From: JAGWAJ01 sp965215155
GTDB taxonomy: Bacteria > Acidobacteriota > Vicinamibacteria > Vicinamibacterales > UBA8438
Length of the DNA stretch: 64,000 nucleotides
Assembly: GCA_965215155.1 (NCBI GenBank)
Contig: CBDCCY010000004.1
Span: forward strand, 3,472,001-3,536,000
Direction of reading: 5' to 3'
The notes under the pieces are model-generated. The model made no database searches. It was given only the letters and a program-made list of their open reading frames with translations, and was not told where the DNA came from. Shown here piece after piece: positions 32,658-41,827 of the stretch; the first letter of the stretch is position 1; the number at the start of each line of letters is the position of its first letter. Position numbers and translations under genes: made by a program.

Positions 32658-33626
32658 GTGGCCACATCGTCGGCAGGGGAGCGGGGGCGTCGTGATCGCG
32701 CCTTCGCGCCGCAGGACGTTCCCCCGGAGACCGCCGACGGCATCGACTGGGTCGGTTGCCTCCCGTTCCTGGCCGTTCACGCGGCGTGCGTCGCCGTAGT
32801 CTGGACCGGGGTCAGCCCGGTCGCGGTCGCCGTCGGCGCGATGACGCTGCTCACCCGCATGTTCGGGCTCACGGCCGGCTATCACCGCTACTTCTGCCAC
32901 CGGACGTTCCGCACGTCGCGCGCCTTCCAGTTCGTGCTGGCCTGGCTCGGCGCCTCCGCGGCCCAGATGGGACCCCTCTGGTGGGCCGGGCACCACCGCA
33001 GCCATCACCGCCACAGCGATACCGGCAACGACGTCCACTCACCGTCCGCGCAGGGCTTCCTGACGGCTCACTTGGGCTGGATCCTGAGCCGCGTCAACCA
33101 GCGGACGAAGACCGAGTGGGTGCCGGATCTGCTGCGCTTCCCCGAGCTTCGCTGGCTCGACCGCAATCACTACCTGGCCCCGCTCGCGCTGGGCACGGCG
33201 CTCTACGTCGCCGGCGAGTGGCTGGGCGCCGTCCGCCCGGGGCTCGAAACGAGCGGCGCCCAGCTCGTCGTCGTCGCCATGTGCTGGAGCACCACGGCCC
33301 TCTATCACCTCACCTTCGCCGTCAATTCGTTGGCACACCGCTACGGGAGCCGCCGCTACGAGACCGGCGACCACAGCCGCAACCTGTGGTGGCTGGCCCT
33401 GATCACCGCCGGGGAGGGCTGGCACAACAACCACCACCGCTATCCGGCCTCCGAGCGGCAGGGCTTCTACTGGTGGGAGTGCGACCTGACGCACTACGGA
33501 ATCATCGTCCTGTCGTGGCTCGGGATCGTGTGGGACGTACGCGGTCCCGCCCCGGCCGTGCTCGAGGAAGGCGCGCGGCGGTCCGCGAAGTTCCTCCGGG
33601 CGGAATCGCGGCCGGCATGGCGCTGA
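32658..33626 (+). CDS. Membrane acyl (acyl-CoA delta-9-type) desaturase
   Basis: A 322-residue di-iron desaturase with the three histidine boxes HRYFCH (76-81), HRSHH (113-117) and HNNHH (256-260), which bind the two irons. Hydrophobic segments lie at about 33-70, 88-108, 173-190 and 203-222. It introduces the double bond that the upstream methyltransferases could modify. GTG 32658 follows ggaaggagaggtc, a good site. The gap of 75 bases from the DUF1295 gene may hold a separate promoter. The stop overlaps the regulator gene by 10 bases. Confidence 0.92.
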   Translation: MATSSAGERGRRDRAFAPQDVPPETADGIDWVGCLPFLAVHAACVAVVWTGVSPVAVAVGAMTLLTRMFGLTAGYHRYFCHRTFRTSRAFQFVLAWLGASAAQMGPLWWAGHHRSHHRHSDTGNDVHSPSAQGFLTAHLGWILSRVNQRTKTEWVPDLLRFPELRWLDRNHYLAPLALGTALYVAGEWLGAVRPGLETSGAQLVVVAMCWSTTALYHLTFAVNSLAHRYGSRRYETGDHSRNLWWLALITAGEGWHNNHHRYPASERQGFYWWECDLTHYGIIVLSWLGIVWDVRGPAPAVLEEGARRSAKFLRAESRPAWR

Positions 33627-34201
33627 CTGCAGCCCTGACCGAGGGGCTCGACCGCTACGCCATCGGCACCAAGCTCCGCGAGTTGCGCCGGCGCAAGCGC
33701 ATGGGGCTGGCGGAGCTCGGCCGCCACACCGGACTCTCGCCGTCGCTCCTCTCCAAGATCGAGCGCGGCCGGATGTACCCGACGCTGCCCACGCTGCTGC
33801 GGATCGCGCTGGTGTTCAGCGTCGACCTCGGCTACTTCTTCAGCGTCGGAGGTTCGGACGTCGCGCTCATGCGGCGCGAGGCGCGGCTCCGCTTTCCGGA
33901 TCGCCCCGGCGAGACGCACAGCTCGTATCGGTTCGAGTCGCTCGACTACGGGGCCACGGAACGGAAGCTCAACGCCTACCTGGCCGAGTTCGAGTCGATG
34001 GCGGTAGACGACGTTCGACTCCACCGGCACGAGGGCGACGAGTTCCTGTTCGTGCTCAGCGGCACGCTCGGCCTGTACGTGGAGGATCACGAGCTGGTCC
34101 TCGAGGCGGAGGACTCGGTCTACTTCCCGGCCCGCCGGCCCCACGGGTACCGCCGCATCGGCCGCAAGCGCTGCCGCGCCGTCGTCGTCGTGACGGCGTG
34201 A
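33617..34201 (+). CDS. XRE-family regulator with C-terminal cupin domain
   Basis: A 194-residue transcription factor. Residues 14-70 are a helix-turn-helix of the Cro/CI type (KLRELRRRKRMGLAELGRHTGLSPSLLSKIERG). Residues 115-190 form a cupin: LHRHEGDEFLFVLSGTLGLYVEDHELVLEAEDSVYFPARRPHGYR, with histidines that could bind a metal or small ligand. It overlaps the desaturase gene by 10 bases and so probably controls the lipid operon in response to a metabolite. The operator is not visible. Confidence 0.88.
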   Translation: MALTAALTEGLDRYAIGTKLRELRRRKRMGLAELGRHTGLSPSLLSKIERGRMYPTLPTLLRIALVFSVDLGYFFSVGGSDVALMRREARLRFPDRPGETHSSYRFESLDYGATERKLNAYLAEFESMAVDDVRLHRHEGDEFLFVLSGTLGLYVEDHELVLEAEDSVYFPARRPHGYRRIGRKRCRAVVVVTA

Positions 34202-34253
34202 GTCGCCGGACTTGTGCGAAGATTGCGCGGACGTCATCGAGGATCCGGCCGGC

Positions 34254-34667
34254 ATGAAGATATCGCTCGCCAACGATCTCGAGCAGATCGCCGTCGTCGG
34301 GGCCCGGATCGACGAGTTCTGCGAGTCGCACGACATCCCGCCGCAGGTCGCCTACGCGGTCAGCGTCTCGGTCGACGAGCTGCTGAACAACACGATCAGC
34401 TACGGCTACACGGACGAGGAGCCGCATACCATCGAGTTGAGCCTGCGTCTCGACGCCGACGCGGTCGTCGTGCAGATCGTCGACGACGGACAGGAGTTCG
34501 AGGACTCGGGCGTCCCCGAGCCGGATACCGAGGCCGCGCTCGAGGACCGGGCCGTCGGCGGCCTCGGCCTGTTCATCGTCCACCAGATGATGGACCGCGT
34601 GGAGTTCCGCCGCGAGGACGGCCGCAACGTCGTCACCATTGCGAAGAAGACCGACGGTGCCCCCTGA
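34254..34667 (+). CDS. RsbW-like anti-sigma-type ATP-binding protein
   Basis: A 137-residue GHKL ATPase. The N box is SVDELLNNTISYGY (Glu and Asn for Mg-ATP), the G1 box is IVDDGQEF, and the G2-like region is AVGGLGLFIVHQMMDRVEF. It would phosphorylate an anti-anti-sigma partner or bind a sigma factor; no partner gene is adjacent. ATG 34254 follows gagga at about 10 bases. An upstream TTG (34212) would add 14 residues. It lies 52 bases after the regulator. Confidence 0.85.
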   Translation: MKISLANDLEQIAVVGARIDEFCESHDIPPQVAYAVSVSVDELLNNTISYGYTDEEPHTIELSLRLDADAVVVQIVDDGQEFEDSGVPEPDTEAALEDRAVGGLGLFIVHQMMDRVEFRREDGRNVVTIAKKTDGAP

Positions 34668-34723
34668 CTCCTCGCGAGGCAACGTCGGAGATCGGCCGGC
34701 GGCGTCTCGGCCGGACGCACGGA

Positions 34724-35230
34724 TCAGCCAGGGGCCTCGGGCGGAGGCCGGCGGGCGACCAGCTCGGCGACGCCGAGGCCGGGATCCGCGCCCGGGCTCG
34801 CCGGGCGCTCCGCGCTGTGTCGGACGTCCCAGCGCCACGCGCGCACCATTGCCTCGAGTTCCCCCGGCCGCAGCACGAACCGGTGGCCGCCGTCGCCGCC
34901 CGGCGCCGGGAGGTGCAGGGCGGCGATGAACAGCCCGCCCGGCCGCACGCCCTCCCGGATGGCCGTGAACAGCGGCCGGTGCAGGAAGTAGCAATCGACG
35001 ATCAGGTCGTAGGCCGCCGGCGGGACCGCGAATTCCGGCGGATCGGCTTCGAGATCGGCGACGTGCCCGGCGACCCGCTCGCGGCAACCGGCGCGCGCGG
35101 CGTTCTCCTCGAGCAGGCGGATGGCGGCTTCCGATCCGTCGACGGCGTCGACCTGCCATCCGCGCGCCGCGAGCCAGACGGCGTGGCGTCCGGCGCCACA
35201 GGCGAGGTCGAGCGCGCGCCCGGCCGGCAA
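34724..35230 (-). CDS. Class I SAM-dependent methyltransferase, 5' end uncertain
   Basis: At least 168 residues with a clear SAM motif ALDLACGAGRHAVWLAARGW, then VDAVDGSEAAIRLLEENA and DLIVDCYFLHRPLF, GGLFIAALHLP. Homology-like sequence continues upstream to about 35317 (IARWNARYAAREPG), but no ATG, GTG or TTG is in frame there; the first canonical start is TTG 35230, inside the first domain strand. An ATC at 35317 lies where family members have their ATG. Either a non-standard start is used or the start codon has been mutated. The target is unknown. Confidence 0.7.
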   Translation of the reverse strand: MPAGRALDLACGAGRHAVWLAARGWQVDAVDGSEAAIRLLEENAARAGCRERVAGHVADLEADPPEFAVPPAAYDLIVDCYFLHRPLFTAIREGVRPGGLFIAALHLPAPGGDGGHRFVLRPGELEAMVRAWRWDVRHSAERPASPGADPGLGVAELVARRPPPEAPG

Positions 35231-35345
35231 CCCGGACGCGGCCTGCGGCAGCGGGGCTGACGGTCCCTCCAGAGCGCCGGGCTCGCGAGCCGCGTAGCGC
35301 GCGTTCCACCTGGCGATCTGCCGGTTGGGGCGATGCCGGCCGGGG

Positions 35346-36833
35346 CTACGCGAGGATCTCCTCCACGACGCGGCCGCCGACGTCCGTCAGGCGGAAGTCG
35401 CGGCCCTGGTAGCGGTAGGTGAGACGCGTGTGGTCGATGCCGACGCTGTGCAGGATGGTCGCCTGCAGGTCGTGGATGCTGACCGGGTCGCGGACGATGC
35501 TGGCGCTGAACTCGTCGGTCTCGCCGTAGGTGATGCCGGGCTTGATGCCGCCGCCGGCCATCCAGACGGTGTAGCAGCGCGGGTTGTGGTCGCGCCCGTA
35601 GCTGGCGGCCGTGTCTCGGGTGTCATTGGCGGCGCTGAACTGGCCGTAGACGGTGCGCCCGAACTCTCCGCCCCACACCACGAGGGTGTCGTCGAGCATG
35701 CCGCGCTGCTTGAGGTCCCGCACGAGGGCGGCCGAGCCCTGGTCGACCTCCCGGGTCTGACGGGGAAGCTGGTTCGGCAGGTCGCTGTGGTGGTCCCACC
35801 CGGTGTGCGACAGCATCACGTAGCGCACGCCCCGCTCCGCCAGGCGGCGCGCCAGCAGGCAGTTGGCGGCGAAGGTGCCGCGCCGGCGGGCGTCCTCCCC
35901 GTAGAGGTCGAACGTGCTTTCCGGCTCGGTGGAGAGGTCCGTCAGCTCGGGCACCGAGAGTTGCATCCGGGCGGCCATCTCGTACTGCTCGATGCGGGCC
36001 GCGATCTCCGGGTCGCCGGTCTCCTCGAGCCGTATCTGGTTGAGCGCGGCCAGGTCGTCCAGGAAGCGCCGGCGGTCGTCGGTGTCGAAGCCCTCCGGAT
36101 TGGAGAGATACAGCACGGGATCCGGCCCCGCCCCGAACTTGACGCCCCCGTAGCGGGTGGGCAGGAAGCCGCTGCCCCAGTAGCGTGAGAGGAACGGCCC
36201 GCCGCCGGTACTCGAACCGGTCGTCGGCATCGCCACGAACGAGGGGAGGTTGTCGTTCTCGCTGCCCAGCGCGTAGGAGACCCAGGCGCCGATCGTGGGG
36301 CGCCCCGTGAGCTGGAAGCCGGTGAACAGATAGGTCTGCGCGGGGTCGTGGTTGAGCTGGCTGTTCCAGAGCGACTTCACGAAGCAGAGGTCGTCGGCGA
36401 CCTTCGCGGTGTGGGGCAGCAGCTCGCTCAGCCATGCGCCCGACTGTCCGTGCTGCGCGAACTCGAACACGGTCGGGATGATGGGCAGCGTGTTCTGCGT
36501 GGCGGTCATCGTGCTGAGCCGCAGGCGCTCGCGCACGGAAGCGGGCAGCTCCTCGCCCGCCATCCGCTGCAGGCCCGGCTTGTAGTCGAACAGGTCGAGG
36601 TGCGACGGCGCCCCCGACATGCAGAGGTAGATGACGCGCTTCGCCCTGGGGGCGAAGTGCGGCAGGTCGGGGAGGCCGCCGAACGCCTCCGACCGGCTCT
36701 GCACGGCGCCGAGGTCCTCGCGGAGGAGCGTCGCCAGCGCGGCGAAGCCGAGCCCGGTCCCGCTGGCGCGGAAGAAGGAGCGCCGGTTCATGAGCCGTGC
36801 GTATTCGTCTCTCGGATCCGCCATTGCGTTCAT
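35346..36833 (-). CDS. DUF1501 family exported protein
   Basis: A 495-residue DUF1501 (alkaline-phosphatase-like fold) protein that pairs with DUF1549/DUF1553 proteins. The N-terminus has a twin-arginine-like signal, MNRRSFFRASGTGLGFAALATLL. Later motifs are KRVIYLCMSGAPSHLDLFDYKP, MLSHTGWDHHSDL, LVVWGGEFGRTVYG and DHNPRCYTVWMAGGG, the conserved late block with GGEFGRT and DHxP. The start at 36833 lies 2 bases from the stop of the upstream gene. The substrate is not known; DUF1501 proteins are thought to act as sulfatase-like hydrolases. Confidence 0.9.
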   Translation of the reverse strand: MNAMADPRDEYARLMNRRSFFRASGTGLGFAALATLLREDLGAVQSRSEAFGGLPDLPHFAPRAKRVIYLCMSGAPSHLDLFDYKPGLQRMAGEELPASVRERLRLSTMTATQNTLPIIPTVFEFAQHGQSGAWLSELLPHTAKVADDLCFVKSLWNSQLNHDPAQTYLFTGFQLTGRPTIGAWVSYALGSENDNLPSFVAMPTTGSSTGGGPFLSRYWGSGFLPTRYGGVKFGAGPDPVLYLSNPEGFDTDDRRRFLDDLAALNQIRLEETGDPEIAARIEQYEMAARMQLSVPELTDLSTEPESTFDLYGEDARRRGTFAANCLLARRLAERGVRYVMLSHTGWDHHSDLPNQLPRQTREVDQGSAALVRDLKQRGMLDDTLVVWGGEFGRTVYGQFSAANDTRDTAASYGRDHNPRCYTVWMAGGGIKPGITYGETDEFSASIVRDPVSIHDLQATILHSVGIDHTRLTYRYQGRDFRLTDVGGRVVEEILA

Positions 36834-36835
36834 CC

Positions 36836-39800
36836 CTAGTGTTGCGTGATGACCTCGTCGAGGTTGAGAATCAGACTCGCCACGGCGGCGTGCGCGGCCA
36901 GCTCGGCGGCGTCGAGATTCTCGTTCCGCGGGTGCTCGCCGTGACTCAGGAGCTGGAGCGCCGCTTCCCGATCGCCCCGGTACCGATCCCCGAAGGCCTC
37001 GAGGCTGCCGCCCAGGACCTCCAGCTCCGCCTCGGAAGGCCGCCGCGCCGCGGCCAGCCGGAAGGCGAAGTCCAGGCGGTCGGCAGCGCTCGGTCCGGCT
37101 TCGGTCAGCATCCTCTCCGCGAGCATCCGCGCCGCCTCCAGCGCGGTTACGTCGTTCATCAGGTTGAGTGCCTGGAGCGGCGTGTTCGAGGGGTTCGTGG
37201 CTACGTGCGGATTGTCCCGGTCGACGACGTCGAAGAGCGACATCGACGGCGGCACCACGCTGCGCCGCACGTAGGTGTAGAGGCTCCGGCGGTAGAGATC
37301 GTCGCCCTCGGCCAGCTCGTACGTGCCGAACTGGCCCGCCCACAGACCTTCCGGCTGGTACGGCTTTACGGACGGGCCGCCGATCTTCTCCACCAGCAGT
37401 CCCGAGACGGAAAGCAGCTGGTCGCGCAGCATCTCGGCCGGCAGCCGGTAGCGGGGCCCGCGGGCGAGAAGCCGGTTGTCCCGGTCCTTCTCGATCAGCT
37501 CCGGCGTGACGTCGGAGGCCTGGCGGTACGTCGCGCTGGTGACGATCAGCCTCTGCAGCGCCTTCACGTCCCAGCCGCTGCGCACGAACTCGGTGGCCAG
37601 CCAGTCCAGCAACTCCGGATGAGAGGGCAGATCGCCCTGCGAGCCGAAGTTGTCGGCGCTCCTCACGAGCCCCGTCCCGAGCAGCATCTCCCAGTAGCGA
37701 TTGACTGCGACCCGCGCGGTCAGTGGATGGGAGGGGTCGACGAGCCACATCGCCAGGCCCAGCCGGTTGTTGGGAGCCCCCTCGGGCAGCGGTGGCAACC
37801 AGGCGGGCGTTGCACGCTCCACCCGCTCGCCTGGCCGATCGTAGTTGCCGCGAAGCAGCAGGTGAGCGTCGCGCGGCTCCGGCAACTCCTGCATCACCAT
37901 CACGGTGGGGAACGTGTCATGGAGCTCGGCTCGTTCCCGCCGGGCGGCCCGCAGGTCCCCCAGGAGCGAACCGACCGTCACGTCCGGCTTCGGATAGCGC
38001 GGCGGCGTCACGCCCGGCCGTTCGCGCCGGCGCGTCTCGATGCGGGCTGCGTCGATCCGGTCGTTGGCCTGGTGGGCCAGGAAGTACGAATCGATCTTGT
38101 GTGCCTGCCGCGGCGTCCGCTCCGCGCGCGGGATGGTCGCGATTACCTGAAGGGAAGCCGGCTCCGCGAGGGCCGCGATCCGTTCCGGGGCCAGGGCCCG
38201 GTCGTAGACCCGGACGTCCCAGATCGCGCCCCGGAATCGCTCGGCCATCCCGCCGGCTCCGATTCGAAGGGGGTGCTCGGTCGGGTCCTGTGGGCCGAGG
38301 CCGTTGAACAGCACGTCGAGCTTCTGCGGCGCGCCGTCCACGTAGAGGGCGATGCCCTCGATCTGCCGGGAGCCGTCGTAGGTCGCGGCCACGTGGCGCG
38401 GGCCGCCGGGGGGCAGGGGCTCCGCCGTCTCGACGTGGCCCGAGTCGTTGTCCATCCAGAGGCCGGTGTTGCCGCCGACGAGGTTGAGCTGCAGCTTGCC
38501 GTCGACGAGCAGCAGGCTGAAGCCCTGCCCCCGCGGCGTGTCGAGGAGCGTGCGCGTGATGACGGGGCCGCTGGCCGATTCCGGGTCGATCCAGGCCGCG
38601 AGGGTCATCGCCTGCCCGCCGCCGTAGACCCCGTCGAAGGCGTTGTCGTCGGGGTCCTGCAGGTAGGCGTCGAGCGTCTTCGGACCGCGGCGGCCGGCCG
38701 AGCCGCCGTCCACGTAGCGCCGGCCGTCGAAGCGGCGCTCGTTGGCCGAGGCCAGCGGGAAGCGGGCCGTCAGGCCCTCCGCGGGGGATCCGACGATCGG
38801 GTCGGCGTCGCCCAGCGACTCCTCCCACGCGCGCTGCGCTGCTTCGATTTCCGGCCGCAGCTCTGCGAGCTGCGCCTCGGCGGCTGCGATGCGACCCTCG
38901 ATGGCCCGCAGCTCTTCCTGCTGCTCCGGCGTCGGGGCGTAGACCAGCGGCGGCGTGTTGCCGGTCTTCTGCCCTATGCCCGACTCGGCGATGCTGTTGA
39001 AGTACGCGAAGAGCTGGTAGAACTCCTTCTGCTCGAGCGGATCGAACTTGTGGTCGTGGCAGCGGGCGCAGCCCACGGTCAGCCCCAGCCAGACGGTGCC
39101 GGTCGTCGATACGCGGTCGACGACGTTCTCGACGAAGAACTCCTCCGGGATGATGCCCATCTCGGAGTTCATGCGGTGGTTGCGGTTGAATCCGGTGGCG
39201 ATGCGCTGTTCGAGCGTCGCGTCCGGCAGCAGGTCGCCGGCGAGCTGCTCGATCGTGAACCGGTCGAACGGCAGGTTGCGGTTGAAGGCGTCGATGACCC
39301 AGTCGCGCCAGCGGGACATGTCGCGCCGCTGGTCGGCGAAGTAGCCCGAAGAATCGGCAAAGCGCGCCGCGGCGAGCCAGGAAGCCGCCATCCGCTCGCC
39401 GTAGCGGGGCGAGGCCAGCAGGCGGTCGACCGCCTTCTCGTAGGCGTCCGGCGAGTCGTCGCCCAGGAACGCCGCCACCTCGCCGGGCGTCGGCGGCAGG
39501 CCGGTCAGGTCCAGCGTCACCCGCCGCAGCAGCGTGGCGCGGCCGGCTTCCGGAGACGGCCGCAGCCCCTCGCGTTCCAGGCGATCGAGGACGAAGGCGT
39601 CGATGGCGTTCCGCGGCCACGCCGCGTCGCGCACCTCCGGCGGGTCGGGGCGCACCGGCGCGATGAACGACCAGTGCGGCTCGTACTCCGCGCCCTGCTC
39701 GATCCAGCGGGTGATGAGCGCCACCTCGCGGGGCTCGAGCGGCGCCTCGCGAAACGGCATGCGCCGCTGGGGATCGGTTGCGGTGATGCGGTGCACCAGG

Positions 39801-40129
39801 GCGCTCGCGTCGGGGTCGCCCGGCGCGATCACCGGCAGGGGGCCCTGCGCCGGGGTTGTGCGGGTCGCCGTCTTGCGGGCGGAGTCCGCGTCGTCGAGAC
39901 GGAGCCCGGCCCTCCGGGTGCCGGAATCGGGGCCGTGGCACGTGTAGCACTTGTCCGAGAGGATCGGGCGGATGTCGCGGTTGAAGCGAACCGTCTCCGG
40001 CAGGGGCTTCGACTCGGGGGCCGCATGCTGGGCGGGGAGGCCCCAGGTGGAGCAGGCCACCACGGCCGCGACCGCGCCCCGCCAACCATTGCGTCGAAGG
40101 GTGTCCGTGGAGCGAAGGACGGTGCGCAT
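36836..40129 (-). CDS. DUF1549/DUF1553 protein with cytochrome c-like and LamG domains
   Basis: A 1097-residue exported protein. Domain order: signal peptide (residues 15-36), a planctomycete-type cytochrome segment with CYTCH at 61-65, the DUF1549 domain (about 145-350, with CARCHDHKFDPLEQKEFYQLFAYF), a coiled coil (about 380-420), a LamG/concanavalin-like domain (about 430-630, YGGGQAMTLAAWI and LLLVDGKLQLNLVG), and DUF1553 (about 720-1070, LALAMWLVDPSHPLTARVAVNRYW). ATG 40129 follows aaggag. It forms a two-gene operon with DUF1501, probably a periplasmic polymer-degrading pair. Confidence 0.9.
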   Translation of the reverse strand: MRTVLRSTDTLRRNGWRGAVAAVVACSTWGLPAQHAAPESKPLPETVRFNRDIRPILSDKCYTCHGPDSGTRRAGLRLDDADSARKTATRTTPAQGPLPVIAPGDPDASALVHRITATDPQRRMPFREAPLEPREVALITRWIEQGAEYEPHWSFIAPVRPDPPEVRDAAWPRNAIDAFVLDRLEREGLRPSPEAGRATLLRRVTLDLTGLPPTPGEVAAFLGDDSPDAYEKAVDRLLASPRYGERMAASWLAAARFADSSGYFADQRRDMSRWRDWVIDAFNRNLPFDRFTIEQLAGDLLPDATLEQRIATGFNRNHRMNSEMGIIPEEFFVENVVDRVSTTGTVWLGLTVGCARCHDHKFDPLEQKEFYQLFAYFNSIAESGIGQKTGNTPPLVYAPTPEQQEELRAIEGRIAAAEAQLAELRPEIEAAQRAWEESLGDADPIVGSPAEGLTARFPLASANERRFDGRRYVDGGSAGRRGPKTLDAYLQDPDDNAFDGVYGGGQAMTLAAWIDPESASGPVITRTLLDTPRGQGFSLLLVDGKLQLNLVGGNTGLWMDNDSGHVETAEPLPPGGPRHVAATYDGSRQIEGIALYVDGAPQKLDVLFNGLGPQDPTEHPLRIGAGGMAERFRGAIWDVRVYDRALAPERIAALAEPASLQVIATIPRAERTPRQAHKIDSYFLAHQANDRIDAARIETRRRERPGVTPPRYPKPDVTVGSLLGDLRAARRERAELHDTFPTVMVMQELPEPRDAHLLLRGNYDRPGERVERATPAWLPPLPEGAPNNRLGLAMWLVDPSHPLTARVAVNRYWEMLLGTGLVRSADNFGSQGDLPSHPELLDWLATEFVRSGWDVKALQRLIVTSATYRQASDVTPELIEKDRDNRLLARGPRYRLPAEMLRDQLLSVSGLLVEKIGGPSVKPYQPEGLWAGQFGTYELAEGDDLYRRSLYTYVRRSVVPPSMSLFDVVDRDNPHVATNPSNTPLQALNLMNDVTALEAARMLAERMLTEAGPSAADRLDFAFRLAAARRPSEAELEVLGGSLEAFGDRYRGDREAALQLLSHGEHPRNENLDAAELAAHAAVASLILNLDEVITQH

Positions 40130-40284
40130 GCGTCTCTGACTCCTTGGCACATCGGCGGGCACTACCCGCGGACGACGGCGCTGGCGAGCCCACCGGCGTC
40201 AGCAACGCACATTAGATGACCCGCCGTCGCGCCGTCAAAGGGGGAGGAGGACGCCGGCAGGGGACCGGGAGCTCGGCCGTCCGC

Positions 40285-40698
40285 CTACGCGCCGGCCGTG
40301 CCCTCCGCCGCCACGTCCTGTGCCCTGGGGACGTCGGCGCCCTTCCGGAGCGCTTTCAGGTTCGACGCGATCTCGTGGGCGGCGCGCTCGTTGTACCGGC
40401 GTACGCGACCTCCGACGAGAAACGCCTCGATGACCAGGACGAGGAACGGGAGGATCAACGGAATGCCCAGAAAGAACAGCATCGAGACGATCCAGTACGG
40501 AATGAAGCAACACAGGTAGACGATGCCCAGCAGGTTCTGCCCCAGGTAGAAGCGGTGCGCACCCAGCCCCCCCAGGAAGAGGCACAGCAGGACCCCCACC
40601 GTCGTGTCCTTCCGGCGGTTGTTGAGCTCGGCCAGGAACAGCGGTCGCTCGCTCTCGGTCAGGTCCCGCATCGCCAACGCGCCGCTGCCGTCGGACAT
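40285..40698 (-). CDS. TM2 domain membrane protein
   Basis: A 137-residue protein with the TM2 fold: two membrane helices joined by a short turn (TTVGVLLCLFLGGLGAHRFYLGQ followed by IVYLCCFIPYWIVSMLFFLGIP) and a third hydrophobic stretch. The GxxGxHRFYLG motif between the helices is diagnostic. The N-terminal cytoplasmic tail (RDLTESERPLFLAELNNRRK) and a charged C-terminus are typical. The ATG is preceded by gaaggaggga. Function unknown. Confidence 0.85.
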   Translation of the reverse strand: MSDGSGALAMRDLTESERPLFLAELNNRRKDTTVGVLLCLFLGGLGAHRFYLGQNLLGIVYLCCFIPYWIVSMLFFLGIPLILPFLVLVIEAFLVGGRVRRYNERAAHEIASNLKALRKGADVPRAQDVAAEGTAGA

Positions 40699-40886
40699 GG
40701 TTCCCTCCTTCGTGGTCGAGCCTCGGGAGAGCGTATCCTACCGGACGTCGTCCCCGCTTCGGGGCGAGGGGTGACCAGGGGACTGTCTGGCGATCCGAGC
40801 TCGACCCTGCTTCGCGAGTCGCGGTCCCGAAGCGATCGAGCAATCCGTCGTAGAGTGGGCACTGCGAGGAGGCGAGCGAGCGGCGA

Positions 40887-41582
40887 TTGGCCAGGGCAAG
40901 CTCCATCGGCGAGCTCAACGAGCGCTCCCTGCACCGGGCCCTGAAGGCCCGCTACGCCGCCGGCGCCTGCGCAACGGAGCAGGCGATCGGCGGCTACGTC
41001 GCCGACGTGGTCGTCGGAGACCGGATCGTCGAGGTCCACACGGGCAGCTTCTCGCCGCTCAAGCGGAAGCTGCCGTGGCTGCTCGAGCGGCGCCCCGTCA
41101 CGCTGGTGCACCCCATCGCCCGGGACCGCTATATCGTCAGGACGGCAACCGACCCGCGCGCGCCCGCGAAGCGGCGCAAGTCGCCGAAGCATGGGTCGGT
41201 GTTCCAGGTGTTCTCGGCGCTCGTCAGCATCCCCGGCCTGCTCGCACACCCCAACCTCACCCTGGAAGTCGTGCTCACGATCGAAGAGGAGGTCCGGGCG
41301 ATCAACAAGGGTCGCAGCCGGTGGCGCTACGCCCGGGTCCGGGTGGACCGCCGGCTGGTGGACGTCGTCGCGACGTGCACCATCGAATCGATGGCAGACC
41401 TGTTCGCGATGCTCGACGCCGGGCTGCCCGAGCGGTTCACCACCGGCGACCTCTCCGTGGCCATGGGTTCGTCGCGCCGACTGGCACAACAGGCCGCGTT
41501 CTGCTTCCGCGAAGGAGGCGTAAGCGAAGTCTGCGGCAAGCGCGGCAACGCGCTGGTCTATCGACGCGTGCGCCACCCGTGA
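40887..41582 (+). CDS. Hypothetical protein with nuclease-like N-terminus and C-terminal HTH
   Basis: A 231-residue protein. The N-terminal part NERSLHRALKARYA...GGYVADVVVGDRIVEVHTGSFSPLKRKL has the E-D-E layout of PD-(D/E)XK-fold proteins, although the usual ExK is replaced by EVH. The C-terminal third looks like a winged helix (FTTGDLSVAMGSSRRLAQQAAFCFREGG). The start is TTG 40887, with ggagg about 15 bases upstream, so the start is uncertain. It resembles the uncharacterised DUF8091-type proteins as I recall them. A DNA repair or regulatory role is only a guess. Confidence 0.6.
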   Translation: MARASSIGELNERSLHRALKARYAAGACATEQAIGGYVADVVVGDRIVEVHTGSFSPLKRKLPWLLERRPVTLVHPIARDRYIVRTATDPRAPAKRRKSPKHGSVFQVFSALVSIPGLLAHPNLTLEVVLTIEEEVRAINKGRSRWRYARVRVDRRLVDVVATCTIESMADLFAMLDAGLPERFTTGDLSVAMGSSRRLAQQAAFCFREGGVSEVCGKRGNALVYRRVRHP

Positions 41583-41592
41583 AGGTGCGCGT

Positions 41593-41739
41593 TCAGGCCT
41601 GCCGCGGAGGCTCCTTGGCCAGGCGGGCTTCCAGCTCGTTGATCTTCCGGAGGGCGGTGACGCCGAAGATGAGACCGAGCGTACCGAGAATGAGCCCGGC
41701 GGTGCCGAACACCATCCCCATCCATCCAAGTGTGCTCAT
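41593..41739 (-). CDS. Small single-helix membrane protein
   Basis: A 48-residue protein from ATG 41739 with an excellent binding site (agggagggagaag). Residues 3-28 form a hydrophobic helix (GMVFGTAGLILGTLGLIFGV), followed by a short charged coiled coil (LRKINELEARLAKE). No family identified. It lies between two oppositely directed genes. Confidence 0.6.
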   Translation of the reverse strand: MSTLGWMGMVFGTAGLILGTLGLIFGVTALRKINELEARLAKEPPRQA

Positions 41740-41827
41740 GACTTCTCCCTCCCTATGGTACGTGACTCGCCGCCGGCGCACACTGTTGGGTGGGAGTGAG
41801 CCGGGCGGCGACCTTCGCGACAGCAGC

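Noticed and set aside
34056..35309. 417-codon - strand frame across the methyltransferase and anti-sigma genes
   Set aside because: It reads the methyltransferase gene in a different frame with Arg-rich composition and crosses an opposing gene.
36797..40219. 1140-codon + strand frame opposite the DUF1549/1553 gene
   Set aside because: It is a Val/Arg-rich antisense shadow of a gene with recognised domains on the - strand.
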